Below are positions 34,795 to 46,800 of a stretch of DNA of 64,000 nucleotides, piece after piece; the stretch's first letter is position 1; each line of letters begins with the position of its first letter. The notes under the pieces are model-generated. The model did no database searches, was not told the DNA's origin, and saw only the letters and a list, made by a program, of their open reading frames with translations. A program made the translations under genes and the position numbers. Source of the stretch: Amaurobius ferox (Eukaryota; Arthropoda; Arachnida; Araneae; Amaurobiidae); contig OX578139.1 of the NCBI GenBank assembly GCA_951213105.1, forward strand, positions 73,540,684 through 73,604,683, written 5' to 3'.

Positions 34795-35004
34795 TAAAGC
34801 GCTTTTACTCTAGAAACACTCCTGGTGCCTCTGTCTTCCTGAAGCACTCCTCCGTCCGATGAAATCTATGAAACATCCCGAAGTATATAGACCATGAAGC
34901 AAAAAAGGGGCTTAAGATGGGAATAAACCTAACCTAATTACTCAACAGAATTCTTGAAGTCCACAAGCCATGCCGCACAACCATATCTCACCGACCTGCT
35001 ATCA

Positions 35005-35418
35005 TCAAATAAAACTGTTTGTCTTTCTGTCAAATATCAAGTCTACATAGTGCCTTAGATACCGAAGTGGGAAATTGCTTTTTGCTGCTTCCCTGATTAA
35101 TTTATTGACGCTGTGTTGCTGTTCTTCTTTTTCAGTGTTGAGACGTCTATATCGATTTAGATGATTTATTATAATATTCCTGAAAATACCACTGCTCAAA
35201 TTAGATTTCCAATCTATAATGTAATTAATGTTGAAATCAAAATTATCCCTCTTGTCATAAACTTTAAAACATATCTTGTTTTTCTCATTGTAGTAAATAC
35301 TGATATCCAGAAAATCAACAGTTCCTGGATTTGTATATTTAGTTTCCAAAAGTTCCAGGCACTTAGGGTAAAACCCAAACTCAAAATGATCTTGTTGATT
35401 TTTATATCCAATAATCAC
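35005..35418 (-). pseudogene. Reverse transcriptase C-terminal fragment
   Basis: A 137-codon frame carries FGFYPKCLELLETKYTN, VDFLDISIYYNEKNK, FKVYDKRDNFDFNINY and RYRRLNTEKEEQQHSVNKL. The FLD-I motif and the following YDKRD block resemble the region after the catalytic YxDD motif in RTs of Penelope-related or allied metazoan retroelements. The catalytic aspartates are absent, so the piece is a 5'-truncated tail. It abuts the right inverted repeat directly (element repeat starts at 35419), suggesting transcription from that repeat in the parent element. Confidence 0.55.
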
Positions 35419-35550
35419 ACCGGGAACGGGGGGTCACTATCCCCCCCGGCCTTTTTTCTGTCGTTCCTGTAAACACTCTCCTTTCTTTTCCCCCTTTCCT
35501 TTGTACCTCCCCCCCTTTTTTCAATTTGATGATGTATTTACTTTTATATA

Positions 35551-35578
35551 TATATATATGTGTGTGTATATATACTGC

Positions 35579-35628
<50 letters not shown>
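35551..35628. repeat. (TA)n / (TG)n microsatellites
   Basis: TA and short TG runs, with a 45-bp TA stretch at 35584-35628, adjoin the right end of the inverted-repeat element. Confidence 0.9.
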
Positions 35629-35629
<1 letters not shown>

Positions 35630-35639
35630 TGCCAATTTT

Positions 35640-36190
35640 CCGCAGGAGGGAAAAGCAGGGATTTTTCTTAGCCCAACGAAACCAAAAACTGAATTCCTTG
35701 ATAATGAGCTCGCTTCGCGAGCTATTTCATACCAAAATAAAGTTTAAATCTATAAGCGGTTTATTTCGTAGTGTTACCCTATTATTTCTTTATAAATGTG
35801 CGAAATTTCATACTTCTGTATGCTATAGTTTTTACGGTACGAGACAAGAAAATCGCTAGACATGCTGATACGAAGAAAAGTTCAGTTCAGAAGTGCATAA
35901 TAAGTAAAATATCTCAAAAAATACACCGAAATTAAAAAAAAAGGGGCTCCGTCCTGCAAAAATTCACCCATAGAAGTACCTGCGTGCAAAAATTCGTGGT
36001 CTTGCTATTCTTAGTCTATCCAGGAAGCGAACTAGCAGCTCAAATATTTTGTCTTTAGTTTTGACATTAAATATTCCTTAAACTACAATATACATCGAAA
36101 AACGGTTTATTTCAGCTAATTTTTCACAGCTTTTTCTACAAGTGTACTAAATTTCATATTTTTATATGCAAAGGTATTTAGTACCTGTTT
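35640..36190 (-). repeat. Family W repeat, copy W1
   Basis: On the minus strand, TTTTTGCAGGACGGAGC and a following TATGCACTTCTGAACTG match ATTTTTGCAGGACGGAGCTC and TATGCGCTTCTGAAGTG at 40167-40250; upstream, CATATAAAAATATGAAATTT matches CATATAAAATTATAAAAG near 39980. A short palindrome GAGCTCGCTTCGCGAGCT is at 35706-35723. Confidence 0.55.
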
Positions 36191-36757
36191 TATAAAGGAA
36201 TTATTCTCAAGTAAGACAAACGTTGGGTCTATTTTATTTTTATTTTTTCATGTGGTCATCATACAACTTTCAATAAGAGATAAGGAATTGATAATTAAAA
36301 TATTAAATTTCTTACACTAAATAGTATCTTATAATAAATATTCTGCAGCTTAAGCGCGTTTTTTAAAAAGGGAATATTTTATTACTAACCGTCTAATTGT
36401 ACAATTATATATCATATCTTACAACATATAAACCTACGCATTTCACACTATTACGAAATTAGCAGAATAAGCGGAAGTACTAATACATGGTGTGATTTTT
36501 CTGCATTAATTTTTACATACTTGCTTATTTAATTAAAATTCTTGTGCTTATCAATCATTTACTGTTATTTAATTTGAATGAGATCAAACAAAAATATTTT
36601 TTTACATGTAGTGAAGTTCTGCCATTTCGTACCACTTACTGAATGTATTTATTTCTATAGTTGGATTAAAGTATAGAATTCTTTTTGAAATTCTGGTTTG
36701 ATATTTTATGGGATTCATTGCAGCACTGGTTTGAAAATGTATATGATATTATGAACT
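36191..36757. other. No gene seen
   Basis: AT-rich spacer. Confidence 0.4.
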
Positions 36758-36829
36758 AGTCGCCTTTGGTGACCAGCCTGTTCGCTACCCTTGAAAATTC
36801 TGACCGTGGCAAATTCGGCGGCGCGACTT
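36758..36829 (-). repeat. Dispersed ~72-bp repeat, copy 2
   Basis: Complement of 20398-20470 (GGTGACCAGCCTGTTCGC then TACCCTTGAAAATTCTGAC). It directly borders the SINE at 36830. Confidence 0.65.
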
Positions 36830-37088
36830 ACCAGAAAGGTGTAAGGTAACTGTTTGGACGGCCAGGAAGTGCCACCCAATTTAGATCAGAACCCAGTGGG
36901 GGGAGGCATCCAGAGGGACAATACCTTCCTTACCCTACCACCAACCTCTCGGAAGTACTTACGGACCCACATGTTTAAAGCGATCGTACTCCGTGTGAAC
37001 ACGGCAGCAGTTTTGGCAGTGGCGGGAATTGAACCCGGGCCTACCGAGTGCAATTCCCGCGTACTATCCACTGGGATACTGCGTCCTC
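36830..37088 (-). mobile_element. tRNA-derived SINE
   Basis: Same order as the 9.5-kb SINE: ACCAGAAAGGTGTAAGG at the tail end, CACCCAATTTAGATCAG, CCAACCTCTCGGAAG, and a head with B box GGTTCAATTCC (complement of GGAATTGAACC at 37024-37034). The A-box region (complement of CCACTGGGATA at 37068-37078) has one change from TAGCCCAGTGG. Pol III-type promoter in the head. Confidence 0.85.
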
Positions 37089-37116
37089 CACGACAATCCC
37101 CATGACTTTATTTTTA

Positions 37117-37312
37117 TTCACCCAATTTAGACCGGAACCCAGTGAGGGAGGCATCCACAGGGACCGTACCCTCCTTCCCCTACCACCAACCTCTCGGAAC
37201 GACTTACGAACCCACATGTTTAACATGATCGTACTCCGCCTGAACACGGCAGCAGTTTAGGCAGTGGCGGGAATCGAACCCGGGCCTACCGCTAACTTCC
37301 CGCGCGCTAATT
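37117..37312 (-). mobile_element. Truncated SINE
   Basis: A second copy immediately after the first, starting within the body at CACCCAATTTAGACCGG and reaching the B box (complement of GGAATCGAACC at 37269-37279). Its tail is missing and the A box is lost (CTAACTTCCCGCGCGCTAA). The two may be independent insertions or a tandem duplication. Confidence 0.75.
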
Positions 37313-37348
37313 TACAATTTAAAATGACCATATGGTAAGCTCTTAATT

Positions 37349-37515
37349 CCATCATCCTCATTCCATCGTTCCATTGTTCTATCATTTAAGATATCCATAA
37401 AATTAAAATATCCGTCTTTCCATCATTTAAAATATCCATAAAATTAAAATATCCATTTAAAATATCCACAAATTAAAATATCCATTTAAACTATCCATTT
37501 AAAAAATCCATATCA
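37349..37515. repeat. ATCCATTTAAAATATCC minisatellite
   Basis: About eight imperfect copies of a unit such as AAAATATCCATAAAATTA / AAAATATCCATTT, preceded by CCATCATCC-type variants. Confidence 0.7.
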
Positions 37516-37576
37516 TTTCATCATTTGAAATATAATATAATAATTTCTACAATACATATGCTAAGCTCTTAATTCA

Positions 37577-38230
37577 TTTAAAACCAGAAGCGCGGGAAAC
37601 GGAAAGCAAACACTAATTCGGTTTTTTATTGTCCCACCCATCGCTATGCGTCACCTCCACTTAGACAAAAACCGGCGCCATTGAAACGCGTGCTTGGGGA
37701 AAATGGGCGATGGGAAATGGGAACTTCGTTCGCCCGTCGACGAATAACGACCAATTTTAAATATTTCTTGACCCGATTGGGCTTGTAAGAAAGCCAGATG
37801 TATGAGCTTTCTAAAAATGTAAATTATTAGTCGAAATTATGAGTACTTTTTACTATGAGAGAATTTAAAAACCAAAAATCGTTTTCTTGAGCCAAAAGTG
37901 ACTTTTGTTTTAAAATCTTTAAAAAATATTAGAAATCGAAATTGAGATTTGGAATTGATATATTTTTTTCCCAATTGTCTGCTCTTTCCGGTGGTGTAAT
38001 TTGCTTTTTTTTTCTGCGACGTCTGGATCGTGGAAAAAAAGGACAAATAGGGCAAAACACGGTCGAAATCACATAAAACATTAAATAACAAAAAAAATTA
38101 AAATTTTAAAAATCAGTTTTCACGTGTTAACTTCCCATTCCCCAGATCTCCGATTGCCAAATTCCGTAGCTCTCCGACGCCTATAGTGTATAAGACAGAC
38201 ACACAGACACACAGACATTGCCTTTCATTA
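37577..38230 (-). repeat. Family Y repeat, copy Y2
   Basis: On the minus strand: AAAGGCAATGTCTGTGTGTC, CTTATACACTATAGGCGTCG, AGCTACGGAATTTGGCAATC and a distal GAATTAGTGTTTGCTTTCC, the same order as Y1. Shorter than Y1 by about 100 bp. Non-coding; the 84-codon frame 37837-38091 is incidental. Confidence 0.7.
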
Positions 38231-38337
38231 TTTAAGACTTATTGGTTTGACTAACTCAATCTGGCAATAGTGGAGAAGGTTAAAGTATTACTATTCAGCC
38301 AAATTCATGTGTATTTGCTATACTTTACTTTTCAATG

Positions 38338-38673
38338 TGTCACGTGATCTCTTCGTATATTATAAGTATAATTATTATTTCAATTTTTACTTAGAAAGCT
38401 ACCCAATATATTACGCTAAAATTTTTTTACACACTTTATGTGATAATTTGATGTTATATTTTAACAGTTTCGAAGCAATTTGTGAATTTTAACTTCGCTT
38501 AAAAAATGTTTGAAAAATTCTATCCTATAAGGTTAAATGTATTTCATGCTTTTCAACCCGGTTTAAATACGAAACAAATTGGGTGATAATATTTATTTTT
38601 GTTGCGATATGTCCCACGAACCATCTCCACAAGATACTAAAATTTCAATTTGATAAAGTCATTTTTACTACTT
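38338..38673 (+). repeat. Family X fragment, X4
   Basis: TGTCACGTGATCTCTTCGTA through AAATTTCAATTTGATAAAGTC matches the 3' part of X1 (6105-6430). It stops before the GACA run and hairpin. Confidence 0.65.
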
Positions 38674-38886
38674 GTGAATTTTGAAACGGAAGTGGCATCT
38701 CAAGACCCAAAAGTGCAAATTAATGTGTAATCTTCCAGAATTTAATACCACATTTATATCAGTCGTTATCTCATCTTCACTTACAGTCTAAGACATAGGT
38801 ATTACAAAAAATATTTTGTAGCGGAAGTAGATAAAGCACCGGGAGTTAAAATTATTAGTGAAACACCTAAGCCCTTCCAGAATTTG

Positions 38887-38924
<38 letters not shown>

Positions 38925-39489
38925 TTATCGTTTAAGAGCTCTATTTACAGAGAATCTTGAAATATAGATGTTTTCAAATAAAATCCATGAAGCGAAAATG
39001 TAAAAATAACCAGAAATTGATATCCTTATTCAATCCTCCCACCTGTTTTAAAATTTGATGCTGAATACATAAGTCATCATCTAAGTTCTATCTATATCAG
39101 ATCCTAAGATATAGATTCTTCAAAATACATTTTGAAAAAACATACATTAAATTTGATGTTCGTCAATAATACAGCCTCCTACATCTTCCGTGATATTTTA
39201 TACACATTTACGCAAAAGCCTGACATATATATCGCCAAAAATAAGTGTGTAAATGAATTATACTTATTGATGCGATGGACCTTTGGATGATTTATTGCTG
39301 TATGAAGAACATCATTCCTCAAAGTCAAGTAGCAATCTTGTATTCCATTAGAGAGTGATTTGTCATATACGCTCTTTTGCTCGCCAATGTGCATGAGCAA
39401 AACTAAATCTTTTCGCTTATAAATATATACCAAAACTAAAGAAATTAATATTAAAAAATTATTAAAAAAATATGCACACACACACACAC

Positions 39490-39528
<39 letters not shown>

Positions 39529-39600
39529 AAAAAAAGGTTTGAAGATCCAATGAAAGAAATATATATATACATATACAGAGAAAGAGAGAGAGAGAGAGAT
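38674..39600. repeat. Spacer with several microsatellites
   Basis: (TA)n at 38890-38921, (CA)n then (TA)n at 39475-39526 and (GA)n at 39581-39598. The minus-strand frame 39179-39550 begins in the microsatellite and has no recognised domain. Confidence 0.6.
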
Positions 39601-39959
39601 TAATCTATGAGAGAGATCTAAGATTCGAATTAGTTGTTTGATTATTTTATGTTGAAACGCAATTTTGAGTGATTTCCAAGCAAATTGATTTAGTAATCGA
39701 AAATATTATTACAGAACTTTAATCTTGAAATCATCGTAAAAATCGTCAAGCGAGCTTTTCAACGAGCTTTAAACCGGATACGTATATATGTCTTCATATT
39801 TGAAAATATTGAAATTTCATCGAAATATACGTAGTTTCTGAAATTTCATACTGCTATAGCTTTATCATAAAAACTGCTGTAGCTTTCTCTCTATATTAAA
39901 AAAAGTAGCTGACACCGCCGCTGTTTGACAAATTCCGCGTTTCTCAAGTTTCTTTGTGA
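39601..39959. other. No gene seen
   Basis: AT-rich; some phrases such as CTGAAATTTCATACTGCTAT are shared loosely with 35800-35830 and may belong to family W. Confidence 0.35.
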
Positions 39960-40270
39960 TGTACAGCAAAATCTATAGCATATAAAATTATAAAAGTTGG
40001 TACATTTGTAGAGAAATATTAGGGGAATACACTGATACAAACTGTTTTTCAATTTAAAATTAAATTTAGAAAATATTTTATGCCAAAATCAAAGAAAGAG
40101 ATTTTTAGCTGCGAGTTAGTCTGGGCAGACTAACCTCCAATTTTTGTTGACAAATACCAACATATTTGTATTTTTGCAGGACGGAGCTCTTTCTTTAAAT
40201 TTCGATTTAGTTAATGAGTATTCAATTTTTTATGCGCTTCTGAAGTGAAAATGTTCCATCTCTACGATCG
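39960..40270 (+). repeat. Family W repeat, copy W2
   Basis: Inverted relative to W1 about 4 kb upstream; shares TTTTTGCAGGACGGAGC (40172-40188) and the flanking TGCGCTTCTGAAG. Diverged. Confidence 0.5.
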
Positions 40271-40645
40271 AAGATTTAATTGATCGAGATGATTGCTAGT
40301 TTCTCTCTGATTGTTTTTTTGCAGAAACGTTATAAAATGGCCGAGGACTAAGTTCTAGATTTTTATTTTTAAACATGACTACAATGTTGGTAGTGTACTT
40401 TAGAAAATGTGAAATATTGATAATCATATGACTTATCGTTTATTCCGACAACCAAATAGCGAATTTTGCAACCAATGTTGTCATGAATATCAGGATGTCA
40501 TTGTACTATTGCACAACAAATAAATGTTTTATTGCTGTAAATATCTCTATACTGAAAGTGTAACACGTATTATGAAGCTGTACAATATATATCCATATTC
40601 TTATCTAAAATTTGTAAAAATTCTCTTTTAATTAATTGGCAGCAA
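40271..40645. other. No gene seen
   Basis: AT-rich spacer ahead of the LINE fragment. Confidence 0.4.
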
Positions 40646-41008
40646 TATCTAAATGATTATATTTCTCCCAGAACCCATGATCCTTCTCCAGTTCTAAATT
40701 ATTTAACCCTTGTCAATACTTTTCAAATTTTCAATAAATACTTAATTTACTTTTTCACTGGACATGGCCCATTTCTAGATTACTTATATTATTTTAAATT
40801 TGAATCAACCTCTAATTGCTTATGCAACAATTTAGGCGACACAGATCATGAGTTTTTCTTGCCCATACACTAAAAAATGTCACCTTTCTAAACATACTAC
40901 TTCTAATCAAGCTTCTTGGTTCCTCAACGTTTGTAAAAATCAAAACTGCATTAATAATATTAAGAACTATATTGCCATTTCTAGATATATTTCGAATAGG
41001 ATTAAATG
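40646..41008 (+). pseudogene. Non-LTR retrotransposon (LINE) ORF2 C-terminal fragment
   Basis: In one frame from 40649: LNDYISPRTHDPSPVLNYL, then TGHGPFLDYLYYF and CLCNNLGDTDHEFF, ending in a stop at 40871. After a frame change: SWFLNVCKNQNCINNIKNY and AISRYISNRIK to a TGA at 41006. The TGHGxFxxYLxxF motif and the following Cys/His cluster are hallmarks of the C-terminal region of Jockey/R1-type LINE polymerases, thought to act in nucleic-acid binding. RT and endonuclease domains are missing, as expected for a 5'-truncated LINE copy. An AT-rich tail follows. Confidence 0.7.
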
Positions 41009-41447
41009 ATTATGAGCTTTTCTGCTTTTAATTTTTTAATTTGATCAATTTTATTTTGAAACTTCAGCTGTTCCTCTTTATTTTGTTTGATTTCAGATTC
41101 GTATATTTTCTGTTATTACTTTTATTATGCATCTCTACAATATTGAATATTTTATCTACCATTTAATTGTTACTACACCTTTTGTACTCGTTATTTTTAT
41201 TTTTTATTTTATTTATTTTTTCTTCCAATATCTTTCTCTTCTTTTCCTTTTCTACATTTTCTCTTTTCTGTTTCTTTTTTCTCCCTTCTCGGTTCTCTAT
41301 TTCGTTTTTATAAATTTCTTTTCTGTTTTCTTTCTTTTCTATGTATATTTAATATTTTCCAATTGTAAATCTGTTTTATTTACGGACATATATACTCTTC
41401 TAGTGTGATTTTTTAAAATTTCAAATAAATGCAGTTCAGTCTATTTG
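41009..41447. other. T-rich tract after LINE fragment
   Basis: T/C-rich low-complexity sequence; the 93-codon Phe/Leu-rich frame 41127-41408 is compositional. Confidence 0.5.
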
Positions 41448-41545
41448 TTGACCTTGGAGGCCGGTTTCCGCTGGTACTTACGGCCGTTCAGACAGCTGCT
41501 TATGCTCTCAGGTGAGTCGAACTGTCTGGGTATTCCACAATTTCA
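41448..41545 (+). mobile_element. SINE tail fragment
   Basis: GGCCGTTCAGACAGCTGC (41481-41498) and GAGTCGAACTGTCTGGGT (41514-41531) match the tail module of the 14.5-kb SINE (GGCCGTCCAAACAGTTCC; GAGCCGGACGGTCTGGG). No head is present. Confidence 0.6.
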
Positions 41546-41692
41546 ATTTTGGGGATTAATATTAAGTCATGTCTTTGATATATCTGCACTCTAATAAGAA
41601 AATACCAAATACGCTATTCGTTAAAATTTAATTAATTTGCATCAAAGCTTCTCTGAAGTTTGAAAACGAGCCATGGCCGACGAGCATAACCC

Positions 41693-42987
41693 TCATCTTT
41701 AACACTTTACAACATAGTTGAAAAGTGTTTATGACTTTTTTCATTCTGTCTGTCTGTCTGTCTGTCCGTTAGCTTGATAACTGCCGTAAAAATGGCTTTA
41801 TCAAAATTAAATTTTAGTATGTTGTTCAGACTGGCCGTGGTACTTATGGGAATATAAATGAATAATATCCCACAATTAGTTTTGGATTGAACCCGGGTTG
41901 AAAAAATGAAATACATTAAACCCTATGGGATCTAATTTTTCAAACATTTTTTAAGCGAATTTAAAATCCACAAATTGCTTCCAAAGTTTCAGGAAATATT
42001 CAAATTATCTCATAACATATATAAAAATAGATTTAACAAAATATATTCAGAATTTTTTTAAATAAAAATTGAAATACTAATTACACCCTTTATATTCAGA
42101 GATCACGTGCCCATTATATTAAGAGATCACGTGACCCACTTCAACATAAAATATGGCATCCACCTTGTATCAAGATCGTGATTTTTAAAATTATTTTTAA
42201 TTCATATTTAGTGTTGTATCCGTCCTAAAACCGCTTTATTTTTGATTAAATTCTGTTCATCTACATACTGAAATAATGCAATTACAATATATTTGAGTTT
42301 AAATGATCATACAACTATGATTATTTCTACAACGAAGCCTAATTTTCACTTTTGGATAATGTAAACACCAAAAGATGTAGAATGAGTTGTATAAGAATTG
42401 CTGCATTTTTTTAATGCAAAATTATTTAGCTCATGGAGTCTACAATATAGCTGATATGAATTAAACATTCATTGATTTTTCACAGAGAACCAGATGATTT
42501 TTTCGATTAATTTTTAAGCATGGAGCTAAATTACTTGTACCTCATGGTTTTAAGTTTTTAAATAAAATAAATTTTTGCAGTATTGTGATGAATGGAATAA
42601 AGTTTATGAATGAAATGCTGTTTTTATATAGAGGCGATTTATATTCCGATGACGTCATTTGAATAAAGTTCATTTGTTTCGATGAAGTTTTCAAATATAA
42701 TAAATTATTGTAGTATTATGATAATTTTAAAAATATTAGTGAAGAATGTATCGCATTTTAGAGATTTTTAAACCAGGCAATTTATATTTCAATGCGGCTT
42801 TTGAATGAAGTTCATTTTTTTCGATGAAATTTTAAGTTTTCAAATATAATAAATTAATGTAACATTGTGATAATTTTAAAAATATTACCGAGAAAAGTAT
42901 AGCATTTTAGAGATGTTTATGTAAAATTGCATTGAAGTTGAAAAGTGTCTCATAATCAATGCTGTATGCATGATTGATCTTTCTTGG
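41693..42987 (-). repeat. Family X element, copy X3
   Basis: Full-length copy in inverted orientation: hairpin arms AACACTTT and AAAGTGTT at 41700-41729, (CTGT)n at 41744-41765, and the AATCAATGCTGTATGCATGA motif at 42953-42972. Matches X1 throughout. Non-coding. Confidence 0.75.
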
Positions 42988-45900
42988 TTACATTGAGCGG
43001 AGTATTCTTTATTCGTTCGTTTCATTCCAGAGCTGGAAACAAGTATCCGGTTTCTCACCGTCATAAATATGGGTTATGCCCTTTGCTACGAGTTTCATCA
43101 ATACGTTGCATTCTCGGAAACCGTGACATCACAACATGATTTTTATAACTTGTTCAAAATGGGCTTGTTCTAAAGCGTCCTTTATGTTTTCAAGAATTCA
43201 CTGTGAGTTTAAACAATTTGTATCTCAACCTCTTGAGTTATCAAAAACGAATACATTTGTGAAATTGCGTTTGAAAATTGTTTGCTGATTTATGTATGAA
43301 ATGTAGAATATTTTGTTCTATATTTCATTGTCTTTTTTCCGATGTGAAGTGTTCTGCAGCAATGTAATACATAATACGATATTCTAAACTGCTAAAATAT
43401 TTTAATTTGTATAATTATTGTGTAAATTTGACTGATTATTTCCTACTATGCATAGTATATGAAGTATTGTGAGCTTAGCAAAAATGGAATTGCAAGTTTT
43501 TTCAAATTCAATTACAAGATACAAATATTTCCTACTTTCCAGAAAGCAAAGCAATTAATTTAGCGGGGCATGTACATTTGGGTTATAGATTTTACTCCAA
43601 TAAAAATAATCGACGCCTAACTATTGAGTTTATCAGTTTGCCAGATTTTGTGACACTCTAGCTCTTATAATTTTAATGCAAATCGAAAAAGTTGTAGTCG
43701 CCATTTTCTGAAATTTTCCACAAAAATGAGAAAAATGAAAATAAAAAAATAATGTTTTAAGTATATCAATGCTATGCTTTATGCAATTTTGTAGCAAAAC
43801 GGACAATACCCTTTTCATTCAGACAGGATAAACCGTTCTCAAGATATTTCTGACTTTTCAAAGTTTGGCGAGTTGACATCTATATAATAATTACCTAACG
43901 TGCTTATGTCTTGATCATTCAGAAACCCTTGTTGATCCAAAAGATTGGATCTTTGCATATATTATCGACTACAGAACACTACCTAAAGGAGTCGGATGTT
44001 CTATCCCCCTGAATACGGCGAAAATGTGGGAATCGAAATATTTCAGACCCCCCCCCCTCCCCCCAGAAGCCTTTCGATAACCTTGAAGAATGAATTTTTG
44101 TACATTTACAGTATTGCTCAAGAGACGTAACAGAGTCTGATGTTATACACCCACCCCACTCCCCACCGAGGGCGAAGAAAATAGATTTTCTTTCAAAAGT
44201 ATTTTTAGGCCTTCCATGAGCCTCGTTCTGACCTAGAAGGTTTAAACTTAGCATACTTATAGTATCCACCACGGGAAAGAACTTAACTAGGTTTCGATTA
44301 AACCGCTTTATTTTTACGCTAAGCGTCATACGTTATTAAACAAAATAAAACTTTAAAATAAAACAAAAACTGATTCTACTTACTTTTTAAGAGTATTAGA
44401 TCTCCTGCCTTTGACAGGACTAAATATTAGCCATTCATAAAATGCGCCAAGCCCCCTTAAGAAAATCCATTTATTCTAATACAGCGAAAATCACCGATAA
44501 AATTTGAAATAAGTATCCATGCTATATATATTTTTGGAAATAGAACGAATATATCCCACTTCCTTGAATATAAATAACTAAGAGAATGAATATAAGAAAA
44601 ACTCAATACCAGTCTTTATAGGAACGCACATATAGCACTTGCATTTTATCTATTTTATGCCATTTTATATGTGTTTCCTTTTGCAAACAAATCAACACTG
44701 TTTGATTATACCCTACGCCAAACACGAACAAGCATGGATGGCAGATAAAATGTTACTTAAGTACTTACTAAAAACCCAATCTTTAAATAGCTACCTTATT
44801 AAATACAGCTAAATTGACATTGCGTAGAGAAATGTCCGACTTGATTGCGCTGTTTGTTCCATTATGAGAAGTTCGTGGAATGGTTTTTAATCTAAATGAA
44901 TTTTTGAATTTTCAACCGAGGACTATTTTATAATTAAATTCGATGAATAGTGAATTAATTTATTTCCTTAAACTTTATCTTGAGTAAAAATAAATTAGGT
45001 TATAAATCATAATAGTGTTGAAATACAGGGGCTATATTGCTTAGCGGAGGTTCACACTTTATCCTATACTCTCAATGTTGTCAAATATAGTGGTGCCCAA
45101 AAATATTGCATAACTGTAAAAAATCGGTATTTTCAAAATAAATGTTTAATAGAGCGTAACAACCCCGAACGTTGCATCCTATTTCTAATCTTTAACGATC
45201 TGCTTGAGAATAAAATAACTCTGTTTTAAGCCTTTCTCCTCCATTTAGAACCATTACATGAGAAATAATCTTAACACAAGGATACCTATTACGTAATTTC
45301 TTCGTAGTTGACGAGAAAGGAGATCTTCTACACTCCTTCCGTCCCACTTTATTATTAATAAACTTTCTCTTGAAGCTGATTGGCTGGCTTGGTTCACTAA
45401 TAATGCTGTCATATTGACGTCCAATGAAAATACAAACAAAACGCTTCGGCAGACGTTAATTAGCTGAATACTTTAGAAATTAAGCTGGAACTTTCATGAA
45501 CGCCTGTAATTGTGGCTTTTCTTATAAGTTTTCTGAAATTATCAACGACGTTATGAAAAAAATGAGCAGAGGTTTCAGAATGTTTTACAGTGTAGTGTAT
45601 TAATCCTTTTAAGAACATTACAAGTGTCACCACCCTCTAGTAATTATTGTGAGACAATACACATTACTCAATGTCATTTCGAAAATTGAATAAAATATTT
45701 TTTTTAATTCTGAAAAACTCTTTATATCATCTTTATATTAAAACTAGCTCATTATTTCGGAATATGTCACACATAGACATTATTAAACATATAATGTTTA
45801 TACATTACTGCATACCCTTATCTTTGATGACCCTTATACCCTTATTTTTGAGCGTTTGATCAATATGAAACGCTCTAAATATCCTTTTAAATACGCACTG

Positions 45901-46059
45901 TTCCTTTTCTCCACTAAAGTAATTTAAGATACGTGGATGATATAATAATTTCGAGCGCCAAAGCTTCTTGCAAATAATAGCATACGGAGTTTAAATATCA
46001 ATGGTGGGGTTTGGTCTGATATTTATCGGTGGTAAACATTTAGTAATATACTCGGAAGT
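42988..46059. other. Long tract without recognisable genes
   Basis: AT-rich with a GC-richer stretch at 43975-44335 that includes a nine-base C run near 44048-44056 and a CCCACCCCACTCCCCACC patch; the 116-codon minus-strand frame there has no domain I recognise. A second GC-richer patch at 45240-45450 contains a 61-codon minus-strand frame, also unrecognised. Confidence 0.4.
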
Positions 46060-46129
46060 ATTTTACTACAGTTAAAAACTAACTTAGATTCTGTAGTTAA
46101 AAACTAAGTTCACAATTAAAAACTAACTA
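46060..46129. repeat. AGTTAAAAACTAA minisatellite, left of LTR element
   Basis: Three copies of (A/T)GTTAAAAACTAA(C/G). The array resumes at 52219 after the LTR element, so the element inserted into it. Confidence 0.75.
46126..46129. repeat. Target-site duplication ACTA, left
   Basis: ACTA here and at 52219-52222 bracket the TG...CA ends of the LTR element. A 4-bp duplication is typical for several Ty3/Gypsy groups; because the host is itself a repeat rich in ACTA, this could in part be chance. Confidence 0.65.
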
Positions 46130-46699
46130 TGTTGGGTTATACTTTTGGATATTTAATATTTTAGGTATTTTGTTTTTAGTTTAAATGTGTTCAGGGGTCT
46201 TGTTTACATAGTCATTCTCTTTTAGTTATCCATTTTCCAATTGTTTAGGTTTTTGATATTCTTTGTTCAAATAGGTTCTATTCCATAGGTTTTGTGTAAA
46301 AAACGGCGAAAGTTCGTTCTTTTCAGGTTTTAGCAATTTAAATTTATTTAAATTGGCTAATTTGTGATTCCATTTCTTGCCCTTTTTATTCCCTTTAATT
46401 TGATTCCAAATTTATTGCTCTCGGTTAAAAATTGGTTAATTCATCGCAATTTTACAGTTTTATTCTATTTTCAGCTTTTTAAATATTTCAGAATCGTCCA
46501 TATTTAAATTATTGCCGAATTCGTATTTTCCAAATCGTTTCACTTCATTTCTTTTTAATTTTCGTCTGCTCTAAAATTCCATTTCTCTTCTTTAAAGTTT
46601 CGAGTTTTTAATTGGTTGATCGTAATATTAAAATCGTCTGTCATTAATTATTTTATCGTTCATCGATAATTTTGTTTACAATCTGTGGCAGTGATGTTT

Positions 46700-46720
46700 C
46701 GCAGTATATAAGCAAATCGC
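46700..46720 (+). promoter_or_regulatory. Candidate LTR core promoter
   Basis: GCAGTATATAAGCAAATCGC contains a good TATA box. The same sequence is in the 3' LTR at 50786-50806. It precedes a CTCTTTGCTCTTTTGCTCTT run that could hold the start site. Confidence 0.55.
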
Positions 46721-46800
46721 GCACTTTTTCGATCTCTTTGCTCTTTTGCTCTTTTGATTGGAACTAAAATGTAGTCTTATAGAGTTGTTGTTTTCAGCGC

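Larger units (their letters stand above)
34664..35550 (-). mobile_element. 887-bp inverted-repeat element with RT fragment (Penelope-like?)
   Basis: Inverted repeats 34664-34794 and 35419-35550 pair closely (outer motif TATATAAAAGTAAATAC; inner GTTCCCGGT). Between them lies a reverse transcriptase-like fragment on the minus strand. Penelope-like elements are known to carry terminal repeats in either direct or inverted order, which fits. The right end merges into TA-rich sequence. The internal GGCCGGGGGGG, GTGACCCCC and CCCGGTTAAAGCG landmarks link it to the palindrome at 31.8 kb. Far too short to be autonomous. Confidence 0.6.

Noticed and set aside
34850..34885. Possible hammerhead ribozyme core (CCGATGAAATCTATGAAACA)
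   Set aside because: GATGA and GAAAC are present, but the bases between them cannot form stem II and the cleavage-site side was not found. Worth remembering only because Penelope-like elements often carry hammerheads.
43979..44329. 116-codon minus-strand ORF in a C-rich patch
   Set aside because: Gly/Trp-rich part derives from the C run; no domain recognised.
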